From Thermohalobaculum sp963721105 (GTDB taxonomy: Bacteria > Pseudomonadota > Alphaproteobacteria > Rhodobacterales > Rhodobacteraceae), in the NCBI GenBank assembly GCA_963721105.1, contig CAVRHY010000010.1, positions 39,148-103,147 on the forward strand: a stretch of 64,000 nucleotides of DNA, read 5' to 3'. Under the pieces are notes generated by a model, which had not been told where the DNA came from, made no database searches, and saw nothing but the letters and a program-made list of their open reading frames with translations. The first letter of the stretch is position 1; every line of letters begins with the position of its first letter. Made by a program: the position numbers and the translations under genes. Below are positions 57,712 to 64,000 of this stretch, piece by piece.

Positions 57712-57857
57712 ATTGACTAGTGTTAACGCGCCCGTGCGCGTCCGCAAGGGAGCACCGGGGCCGAATGACGGCCCGGCGGCTCCGCAGGGGCGCTTTTTCG
57801 GCTGTTGTGACGCGCGCGCAAATGAAGGACGATCGCGCGGAATGCGGGAGGAGTGTC

Positions 57858-58247
57858 ATGCGTGCATCCTTGGTTGCGCTGGCAGCCGTGCTGGCCGCCA
57901 CCACCGCCGGGGCCGAGGGCGTCTTCGGCGTCTGGCAGACCCAGGCGACCGATGACGGCCGCTATCTGCAAGTCGAGACGAAACCCTGCGCCGACGACAG
58001 CTCCAAGGTCTGCGGCGCGATCGTCGGCGCCTTCGGCGGCGCCCGCGCGGACAGCGTCGGCAAGCCCATGATCTGGGACATGGTTCCGGACGGCCCGAAC
58101 ACCTGGGACGACGGCCGCATCTGGAAGCCCGACGAGGACAAGATCTACGACGCCGGGATGAAGCTGCAGGGCGACGTGCTGAAGGTGTCGGGCTGCATCC
58201 TGGGCGGGCTGATCTGCAAGTCCCAGAAGTGGCCGCGCGTGCGGTGA
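57858..58247 (+). CDS. DUF2147 secreted protein
   Basis: A 129-residue small exported protein: signal peptide (MRASLVALAAVLAATTAGAEG), then the DUF2147 core with VFGVWQTQATDDGRYLQVE, CGAIVGAFG, WDDGRIWKPDEDKIYDAGMKL and VSGCILGGLICKSQKW. The family has a lipocalin-like beta-barrel plan and unknown function. GGGAGGAG precedes the ATG with a short spacing. It is convergent with hisH, with a palindrome in between. Confidence 0.9.
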   Translation: MRASLVALAAVLAATTAGAEGVFGVWQTQATDDGRYLQVETKPCADDSSKVCGAIVGAFGGARADSVGKPMIWDMVPDGPNTWDDGRIWKPDEDKIYDAGMKLQGDVLKVSGCILGGLICKSQKWPRVR

Positions 58248-58276
58248 CGGGCAGCCCGAGGCGCACCTGTCGAGCC

Positions 58277-58302
58277 GTCATCGTCCGGCTCGACCGGACG
58301 AT
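58277..58302. repeat. Intergenic palindrome with CTCGA loop (copy 2)
   Basis: A 9-bp perfect stem ATCGTCCGG / CCGGACGAT (58280-58288, 58294-58302) around a CTCGA loop, preceded by CGTC; same architecture as 2041-2065 and again between convergent genes. Confidence 0.7.
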
Positions 58303-58360
58303 CGCCGCCCGTCCCGAAGGATGCTCCCGTCGGGCATGACGGTGATTGTCGTCGGGCCCT

Positions 58361-58996
58361 CTAGGGCTGCCAGCGCAGGAAATTCGCGATCAGGCGCAGC
58401 CCCGTCTCCTGGCTCTTCTCCGGGTGGAACTGCGTGCCGGCGACGTTGTCGCGCGCGACGACGGCGGTGACCGCCTCGCCATAGTCGACATGCGCCAGCC
58501 GCATCGCCGGGTCGGCCGGGCGCAGGTGATACGAGTGCACGAAATAGGCGTGGTCGCCCGGCCGGATGCCCTCCAGCAGCGGGTGCCCGGCGTCGATGAC
58601 CAGCTCGTTCCAGCCCATGTGCGGCACCTTCAGCGCCGGGTCGCCGGGCGCCAGCCGCACCACGTCGCCGGGGATCCAGCCGAAGCCCGGCGTCTCGCGA
58701 TGCTCCAGCCCGCGTGAGGCCATCAGCTGCATGCCGACGCAGATGCCGAGGAACGGGGCGCCGGCGTCGACGCGGGCGAAGACCGCCTCCTCCAGCCCCG
58801 GGATCGCCTGCAACCCCTGCCGGCAATCGGCGAATGCGCCGACGCCCGGCAGCACGATCCGCCCGGCCCGCGCGACGGCCTTCGGGTCCGAGGTGACGAC
58901 GACCGCGCCCCCGCCCGTCTCGGCCGCCATGCGCTGGAACGCCTTCTCGGCCGAGCGCAGATTGCCCGAGCCGTAGTCGATGATCGCCGTTGTCAT
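58361..58996 (-). CDS. hisH: Imidazole glycerol phosphate synthase, glutamine amidotransferase subunit
   Basis: It supplies ammonia to HisF in histidine synthesis. Class I amidotransferase motifs: IIDYGSGNLRSAEKAF, LPGVGAFADCRQGL, the nucleophile in FLGICVGMQLMASRGLE, YFVHSYHL, and the His-Glu pair in AGTQFHPEKSQ. The 211-residue length is normal. It overlaps the DUF2628 gene by 4 bases. HisA and HisF, which usually follow, are not downstream; the operon ends here at a palindrome. Confidence 0.96.
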   Translation of the reverse strand: MTTAIIDYGSGNLRSAEKAFQRMAAETGGGAVVVTSDPKAVARAGRIVLPGVGAFADCRQGLQAIPGLEEAVFARVDAGAPFLGICVGMQLMASRGLEHRETPGFGWIPGDVVRLAPGDPALKVPHMGWNELVIDAGHPLLEGIRPGDHAYFVHSYHLRPADPAMRLAHVDYGEAVTAVVARDNVAGTQFHPEKSQETGLRLIANFLRWQP

Positions 58997-59338
58997 GCGG
59001 GACCGCCGGTCAGGAACAACTCCTCGGCCCCGGCCTCGCTGCGCGCCTCGACGCAGCCCGCCTCGCGCCAGCCGCGCAGCCGAAGCTCGGCCCGGATGAC
59101 CGAGGCGCCTTCGAGCGCCAGGATCAGCCCCACGCCACACAGCACCGCCAGCACGGCGAAAGGCGAGACCGCGGCCGCCGCGCCCAGCAGCATGGCGACC
59201 GCCGCCGCGGTGATCCACAGCCCGTGCCACATCAGCCAGACCGGCCACAGCAGCAGCGCCAGCCAGGTCGGCGCGATCGCCGACGACGCGCATCCCGCGC
59301 TCGCCCTTGCGGTGAATCGTGTAGAGATGCGCCTCCAT
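58993..59338 (-). CDS. DUF2628 membrane protein, frameshifted
   Basis: The N-terminus reads MEAHLYTIHRKGERG from 59338, overlapping the hisB stop by 1 base. Near 59287 one base too many shifts the frame; repaired, it continues ASSAIAPTWLALLLWPVWLM with two or three hydrophobic helices and ends at 58993. Total about 114 residues. DUF2628 genes between hisB and hisH are typical of alphaproteobacteria; the function is unknown. Confidence 0.75.
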
Positions 59339-59925
59339 CAGAGCGCCCCCTTCGTCGAGGGCAGCGCCCCGCCGGCGCGCGGGTCGGCCTCGATGGCGTC
59401 GCGGAGCGCCCGAGCCACCGCCTTGAACGCGGCCTCGGCGATATGGTGCGAGTTGATTCCGTCCAGCCGCTCGACATGCAGCGTCATCCGCGCATTCATA
59501 GCGAAGGCGGTGAAGAACTCGCGCACCAACTCGGTGTCGAAGGCGCCGATCTTCGGCGCCGTGAACCCGACCTTCCACACCAGGAAGGGCCGCCCCGACA
59601 GGTCCAGCGCCGCCCGCACCAGCGTGTCGTCCATCGGTAGCAGGCAAGAGCCATAGCGCCGGATGCCGGCCTTGTCGCCCACCGCCTCGGCCAGCGCCTG
59701 GCCCAGCACGATGCCGACATCCTCGACCGTGTGGTGGTCGTCGATGTGCCGGTCGCCCGTCGCCGCGACGGTCAGGTCGACCATCGCGTGCCGCGCCAGC
59801 TGGTCCAGCATGTGATCGAAAAAGCCGACGCCGGTCTGGTTGTCGTACCGCCCGGTGCCGTCCAGGTCGATCGTCACCGAGATCTCGGTCTCGGCGGTCT
59901 TTCGTGTCTTCTTCGCCTGTCGCAT
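59338..59925 (-). CDS. hisB: Imidazoleglycerol-phosphate dehydratase
   Basis: It dehydrates imidazole glycerol phosphate in histidine synthesis. A 195-residue monofunctional protein: GFFDHMLDQLARHAMVDL, DRHIDDHHTVEDVGI (metal-binding His/Asp/Glu) and GINSHHIAEAAFKAVARALR (second metal motif). No phosphatase domain is fused. ATG 59925 (M-R-Q-A-K-K) is preferred over an upstream GTG because of GGGAAGGG and family length. Divergent from hslV with 76 bases between. Confidence 0.96.
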   Translation of the reverse strand: MRQAKKTRKTAETEISVTIDLDGTGRYDNQTGVGFFDHMLDQLARHAMVDLTVAATGDRHIDDHHTVEDVGIVLGQALAEAVGDKAGIRRYGSCLLPMDDTLVRAALDLSGRPFLVWKVGFTAPKIGAFDTELVREFFTAFAMNARMTLHVERLDGINSHHIAEAAFKAVARALRDAIEADPRAGGALPSTKGAL

Positions 59926-60001
59926 GGCACCCTTCCCCGCGTCCGGAACGCGCGCGGCCGTCACCTAGCAATTCCCGGCGCCCGTGGCTATGTCCGGCCG
60001 C

Positions 60002-60556
60002 ATGGACGAGAAATTTCCCGGCTGGCACGGCACGACCATCGTCGCCGTGAAAAAAGGCGACAAGGTCGCGGTGGCGGGCGACGGGCAGGTGTCGCTGGCG
60101 CAGACCGTCATCAAGTCGAACGCCCGCAAGGTGCGACGCATCTCTCCCGGCGGCCACGACGTGGTCTGCGGCTTCGCCGGCGCGACCGCCGACGCCTTCA
60201 CGCTGCTCGAGCGGCTGGAGGGCAAGATGGAGAAGTCGCCCGGCAACCTGATGCGCGCTTGCGTCGAGCTGGCCAAGGACTGGCGCATGGACAAGTACCT
60301 GCGCAACCTCGAGGCCATGCTGATCGTCACCGACGGGCGCGAGCTGCTGGTCGTCACCGGCGCCGGCGACGTGCTGGAGCCGGAAGGCGGCATCGCCGCC
60401 ATCGGCTCGGGCGGCAACTACGCGCTGGCCGCGGCCCGCGCGCTCGCGCCCTACGAGGACGACGCCGAGCGGCTCGCCCGCCGCGCGCTGGAGATCGCCG
60501 CCTCGATCTGCGTCTATACCAACGGCAGCGCGACCGTCGAGATCATCGGCGGCTGA
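60002..60556 (+). CDS. hslV: ATP-dependent protease subunit HslV
   Basis: The peptidase half of the HslUV protease. A 184-residue Ntn hydrolase: the mature N-terminal nucleophile is the first Thr of GTTIVAVKKGDKVAVAGDGQV after a short propeptide, and GGHDVVCGFAGATADAFTLLERLE and IGSGGNYALAAARAL are standard. ATG 60002 gives the usual short propeptide; ATGs at 59984 and 59990 would lengthen it. hslU normally follows directly; here a membrane-protein gene lies between. Confidence 0.96.
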   Translation: MDEKFPGWHGTTIVAVKKGDKVAVAGDGQVSLAQTVIKSNARKVRRISPGGHDVVCGFAGATADAFTLLERLEGKMEKSPGNLMRACVELAKDWRMDKYLRNLEAMLIVTDGRELLVVTGAGDVLEPEGGIAAIGSGGNYALAAARALAPYEDDAERLARRALEIAASICVYTNGSATVEIIGG

Positions 60557-60653
60557 CCGCCGATTGCCCGGCCGGCGGCCCCGCCGTCATCTTCCTGCTG
60601 CATTCCTCTGTCTTGGCTCTGCCGGCGATCAGCGGGCGGCGCGAGGGCGGCGA

Positions 60654-61668
60654 ATGGCGAACGGCGATGCGATCCGCACCCCGCGCGTCGACGCGGCCGG
60701 CCGGCCGCTGGAAGGCCGCGCCCGCCAGGCGGCGCTGTCGGCCACGATCCTCGTCACATGGCTGGCCATCGTCGCTGCGCTCGGGCACCTGACCGCCCAT
60801 GCCGGCCCCGGCATCCGCCCGGCCGGCCTGCTGGCGCTGGCCGCGCTGACCTGGCTTGCCACCGAGCACATCGGCACGCGCCGCGGCCTGCGTCTGGCCG
60901 GCCAGCGCGCTCGCCATCGCCGGCGCGCTCAGCCTCGGCTTCGCCGCCGTCTCGGCTCTGCCCGGGCCGCACACGCCGGCCGGCGCCACCGCGCTGATCG
61001 CCGGCACCGCGGCGGCCGGCATGGCCGCCTTTCTGTTCCGCTTCCGCCTGCCGGGGCTGGTCTCGCCGGTCATCACCTTCTGCATCGTCGCCCTCTTCCT
61101 GACCGTGACCGGCCCCGAGGGCCTCGGCCGCGTCGAGGGCCTCAGCGCGCGCGGCATCCTGGCCGCCCTGATCGACCGGCCCGAGGTCGCTGCCCTTGCC
61201 GGGCTCGCCGGCGCGGCGGCGATGGCGATCGCTCGCCGGCTCGACTTCCACGCCGACGACTTCGCGCTGGCCTCGGCGCGCCCGCTGCACGTCGTCGGCG
61301 CCGGCGTCGCGGCGCTGGTCGCCGGCCGCGCCGCCGCGACGCTGCCCGCCGCGGCCGCCCTGCCGGTGCTGCTGGCGATGTGGGCCGCGGCCTTCCTCTG
61401 GGGGCTCCGGATCAACCGTGTCGCGGTGCTGGTCGCGATCCATCTCGGCCTCGGCAAGTCGCTGGTCCTGGCCGTCGCCGGGCCGCTCGGCCTGCACCCG
61501 GGGCGCGAGACCTGGCCCGTGCTCTTCCTCGTGACCCTGGTCGCGGACCTTGCGCTGTGGCTGCCCTTGCACCAGATGTCGCTGGCGCGCGGCTGGATAC
61601 TCGGCCCCGGCGGTCGTCCGCCACGCCCGCGCTCGGGCTGGATATGGCACTACTGGCCTTACGCCTGA
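60654..61668 (+). CDS. Uncharacterised multi-pass membrane protein, frameshifted
   Basis: The protein begins MANGDAIRTPRVDAAGRPLE (GAGGG upstream). Around 60899 (GGCCGGCCAGC) the frame is lost; removing one G joins it to ASALAIAGALSLGFAAVSAL, and the rest runs to a TGA at 61668. The repaired product is about 338 residues with perhaps eight or nine transmembrane helices and a Trp/Tyr-containing C-terminus. No family is recognised. It sits between hslV and hslU, 43 bases before the latter, so it may be co-transcribed with the protease. Confidence 0.65.
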
Positions 61669-61711
61669 GGCGCCGCGCGGCCTGATCTCCCCGGCCAACC
61701 TTGGGACCTGC

Positions 61712-63016
61712 ATGACCGACCTGACCCCCCGCGAGATCGTCTCCGAGCTCGACCGCTTCATCATCGGCCAGAAGGACGCCAAGCGCGCCGTCGCCGTCGC
61801 GCTGCGCAACCGCTGGCGCCGCCAGCAGCTGCCGGCCGAGATGCAGGCCGAGATCTACCCGAAGAACATCCTGATGATCGGCCCGACCGGCGTCGGCAAG
61901 ACCGAGATCAGCCGCCGGCTCGCCAAGCTCGCCCACGCGCCCTTCATCAAGGTCGAGGCCACCAAGTTCACCGAGGTCGGCTATGTCGGCCGCGACGTCG
62001 AGCAGATCGTCCGCGACCTGGTCGAGAGCGCCATCGTCATGCTGCGCGCGAAGAAGCGCGAGGAAATGCGCGCCCAGGCCCATCTCGCCGCCGAGGAGCG
62101 CGTCATCGACGCGCTGGTCAAGGGCGAATCCTCCGAGACGACACGGCGCTATTTCCGCGACAAGCTGCGGGCGAACGAGCTGGACGACAAGGAGATCGAG
62201 CTCGAACTCGCCGACACCGCGAACCCGATGCCGTTCCTCGACATGCCTGGCGGCGGCGGCCAGATCGGCGTCGCCAATCTGGGCGACCTGTTCGGCAAGG
62301 CGTTCTCGGGCCGCAAGAAGGCCGTCAAGACCACCGTCGCCGACAGCTACCGCCTGCTGATCGACGAGGAGGCCGACAAGCTGATCGACCAGGAGGCGAT
62401 CACGCGCGAGGCGGTGCAGTCGGTCGAGCAGAACGGCATCGTGTTCCTCGACGAGATCGACAAGGTCTGCGCCCGCTCCGAGGCGCGCGGCGCCGATGTC
62501 AGCCGCGAGGGCGTGCAGCGCGACCTGCTGCCGCTGATCGAGGGCACGACCGTCTCGACCAAGCACGGGGCGGTCAACACCGACCACATCCTGTTCATCG
62601 CGTCGGGCGCCTTCCACATCGCCAAGCCCTCGGACCTGCTGCCCGAGCTGCAGGGCCGCCTGCCGATCCGCGTCGAGCTGCGCGCGCTGACCGAGGAGGA
62701 CTTCCGGCGCATCCTGACCGAGACCGACAACGCGCTGACCCGCCAGTACACGGCGCTGATGGGCACCGAGGGCGTCGAGGTCAGCTTCTCCGAGGACGGC
62801 ATCGCGGCGCTCGCCCGCATCGCGGCCGAGGTCAACGCACCGTCGAGAACATCGGCGCCCGCCGCCTGCAGACCGTGCTGGAACGCGTCTTCGAGGAGCT
62901 GAGCTTCACCGCCCCCGACCGCGGCGGCGAGAAGGTCGACGGTCGACGGCGCCATGGTCGAGAAGCACCTCGGCGACCTGGCGCGCTCGGCGGACCTCAG
63001 CCGCTACGTGCTCTGA
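61712..63016 (+). CDS. hslU: ATP-dependent protease ATPase subunit HslU, two frameshifts
   Basis: The unfoldase of HslUV, an AAA+ hexamer. Walker A is in MIGPTGVGKTEISRRLAKL, Walker B in NGIVFLDEIDKVCARSE, the pore motif in ATKFTEVGYVGRDVE, and LQGRLPIRVELRALTEEDF is the sensor-2 region. One base is missing near 62838 (AEVNA-TVENIGARRLQTV) and one extra is present near 62938 (EKVTVDGAMVEKHL). The second restores the original frame and the protein ends S-R-Y-V-L at 63016, the conserved HslU C-terminus that docks into HslV. Repaired length about 434. Confidence 0.93.
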
Positions 63017-63069
63017 TTCCAAACGCTTTTCCGGGCGTTGCCCGGGGCGCGGTCGGCGGGGCGGGTGAC

Positions 63070-63546
63070 GTGACCCGGCTCTACATTGACGCGGACGCCT
63101 GCCCGGTGCGCGCCGAGGCGATGCGCGTGGCCGACCGGCACAAGCTGCAAGTCTACGTCGTCTCCAACGGTGGCATCCGGCCCGACCCGAACCCGCTGGT
63201 CGAGAGCGTCATCGTGCCCGACGGGGCGGACGCCGCCGACATGTGGATCGCCGAGCGGATCGGCCCCCGCGACATCTGCGTCACCGCCGACGTGCCGCTG
63301 GCGGCGCGCTGCATCGAGGCGGGCGGGCGGGCCATCCGGCACAATGGCGAGGTGTTCAGCCAGGCCAATATCGGCCACGCGCTGGCGATGCGGGACCTGA
63401 TGGCGGACCTCCGCGCCGCCAATCCGCTGGGTGCCGGCGGCGGGGCGAAACCGTTCGGCAGGGCGGATCGCTCGCGCTTCCTCGACGCGCTCGAACGGAT
63501 GGTGCGGGCGGCGATGCGGGAGGCGGGGTCGCCCGGCAGATCGTGA
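63070..63546 (+). CDS. YaiI/YqxD (UPF0178) family protein
   Basis: A 158-residue small protein with a PIN-like/NYN-type fold: LYIDADACPVRAEAMRVA (conserved Asp pair and Cys), VYVVSNGGI, ESVIVPDGADAADMWIAERI, DICVTADVPLAARC and FSQANIGHALAMRDL. Metal-dependent nuclease activity has been suggested for the fold, but the function is unproven. GTG 63070 is the start: no ATG precedes the conserved N-terminus. It lies 53 bases after hslU. Confidence 0.9.
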   Translation: MTRLYIDADACPVRAEAMRVADRHKLQVYVVSNGGIRPDPNPLVESVIVPDGADAADMWIAERIGPRDICVTADVPLAARCIEAGGRAIRHNGEVFSQANIGHALAMRDLMADLRAANPLGAGGGAKPFGRADRSRFLDALERMVRAAMREAGSPGRS

Positions 63547-63550
63547 GGGC

Positions 63551-63614
63551 GACTTCGGCAATCCTTGCGGAAATCAATTCGGCAACGATCCTTCGCTAAC
63601 TTGTCGCTAACTGG
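63551..63614 (+). repeat. 64-bp conserved element, copy B
   Basis: It begins 5 bases after the YaiI stop and matches 53472-53535 (minus strand) at 47 of 64 positions. In the frame ending at TAA 63608-63610 it reads D-F-G-N ... N-Q-F-G-N-D-P-S-L-T-C-R-stop. A terminator-like hairpin follows. Confidence 0.6.
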
Positions 63615-63621
63615 ATGCGAG

Positions 63622-63654
63622 GGCCGGGACGCCGCCCGGACCCGGCCATTTTCT
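63622..63654 (+). terminator. Terminator-like hairpin after the YaiI-family gene
   Basis: Stem GGCCGGG / CCCGGCC (63622-63628, 63641-63647) followed by ATTTTCT. It separates convergent genes. Confidence 0.6.
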
Positions 63655-63656
63655 GC

Positions 63657-64000
63657 TCAGAACGTCTGGTCGTAGTCCCCGACCGAAGGCTCCTCGCGGA
63701 TGATCGCGTCGAGCGCCGCGAAGATGGCGCGGAGCTCCTCCTCGGAGCGGGTGCTCTCGCAGACGACGACGAGGTTCGGCGTGTTCGAGGACGGGCGGAC
63801 CAGCGCCCAGGCGCCGCTCTCCAGCACGACGCGCGCGCCGTTGACGGTGACGACGTCCTCGACCGCCAGGCCGCCCAGCCGGCCGCCCTTCATGCCGACC
63901 AGCCGGCGGGTCAGGCGCTCGGCGACGGCGTATTTCTCCTCGTCGGGGCAGAAGGGCGACATGGTCGGCGTCGCCCAGAGGATCCGCCCGCGCAGCGCAG
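63657..64000 (-). CDS. Phosphomannomutase/phosphoglucomutase, C-terminal fragment
   Basis: The frame enters from the right edge reading GRILWATPTMSPFCPDEEKY and ends at 63657. Domain 4 of alpha-phosphohexomutases is visible: VTVNGARVVLESGAWALVRPSSNTPNLVVVCES carries the conserved R-x-S-N-T phosphate-binding loop. The enzyme would interconvert hexose-6-phosphates and hexose-1-phosphates, supplying sugar nucleotides. The catalytic Ser domain and the start lie beyond the window. Confidence 0.9.
   Translation of the reverse strand, partial: ALRGRILWATPTMSPFCPDEEKYAVAERLTRRLVGMKGGRLGGLAVEDVVTVNGARVVLESGAWALVRPSSNTPNLVVVCESTRSEEELRAIFAALDAIIREEPSVGDYDQTF

Overview
The window is very GC-rich DNA from an alphaproteobacterium. 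The family cannot be fixed from this window. The placement rests on several things: a CcrM-type GANTC methyltransferase, the divergent hisB-DUF2628-hisH / hslV-hslU arrangement, the mutY-DUF721-DsbA neighbourhood, a complete Anbu/ATP-grasp/alpha-E/transglutaminase cluster, and two promoter-like sites matching the EcfG general-stress consensus (GGAAC-N16-CGTT). One stretch (46.8-48.6 kb) is clearly AT-richer than its surroundings and looks acquired.

Layout. 1-3.1 kb: a truncated PhoX phosphatase, a polysaccharide deacetylase and prs. 3.3-8.1 kb: choline dehydrogenase betA and choline-sulfatase betC, separated by a 2OG-Fe(II) oxygenase-like gene and a glutathione transferase. 8.5-10.6 kb: KDG kinase and KDPG aldolase, divergent from folB. 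11-17.2 kb: rnhB, ccrM, mutY, DUF721, a DsbA-type oxidoreductase and a YihY/BrkB membrane protein. 17.4-23.2 kb: an uncharacterised protein, then aroQ, a fumarate-reductase-like flavoprotein and a dehydroshikimate dehydratase (probable quinate/shikimate degradation), a sterol-desaturase-family protein and an Fe-S protein. 23.3-39.2 kb: a seven-gene minus-strand operon glgE-treS/maltokinase-glgB-glgX-treZ-malQ-treY, which interconverts trehalose, maltose-1-phosphate and alpha-glucan. 39.4-43 kb: a GNAT acetyltransferase, tRNA-Phe, and a stress-type operon (ferritin-like, SRPBCC, zinc alcohol dehydrogenase). 43-46.8 kb: GDP-fucose synthase, an oxygenase-like gene broken by an amber codon, a ribokinase-like kinase and a nucleoside hydrolase. 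46.8-48.6 kb: a low-GC, translationally coupled methyltransferase plus membrane-anchored PfkB kinase. 48.8-53.2 kb: a DUF4396 protein, an MFS transporter, a DUF1003 remnant and an MlrC-like peptidase. 53.2-57.7 kb: a palindrome array and the Anbu cluster. 57.8-64 kb: DUF2147, hisH/DUF2628/hisB, hslV, a membrane protein, hslU, a YaiI-family protein and the C-terminus of a phosphomannomutase.

The DNA carries at least 14 single-base frame disruptions in genes whose reading otherwise continues perfectly in a neighbouring frame (kdgK, DUF721, the 17.4 kb gene, the flavoprotein twice, treY twice, treZ, glgB, mlrC, DUF2628, a membrane protein, hslU twice). This density, several cases in short homopolymers and in core-metabolism genes, fits uncorrected sequencing indels better than gene decay. 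Those genes are annotated here as single loci spanning the break.

The most unusual items are the low-GC methyltransferase/kinase pair, a 64-bp element found twice in opposite orientation whose differences look codon-like, the in-frame duplication of the 5' end of the YihY gene, and the two stress-sigma promoter candidates.
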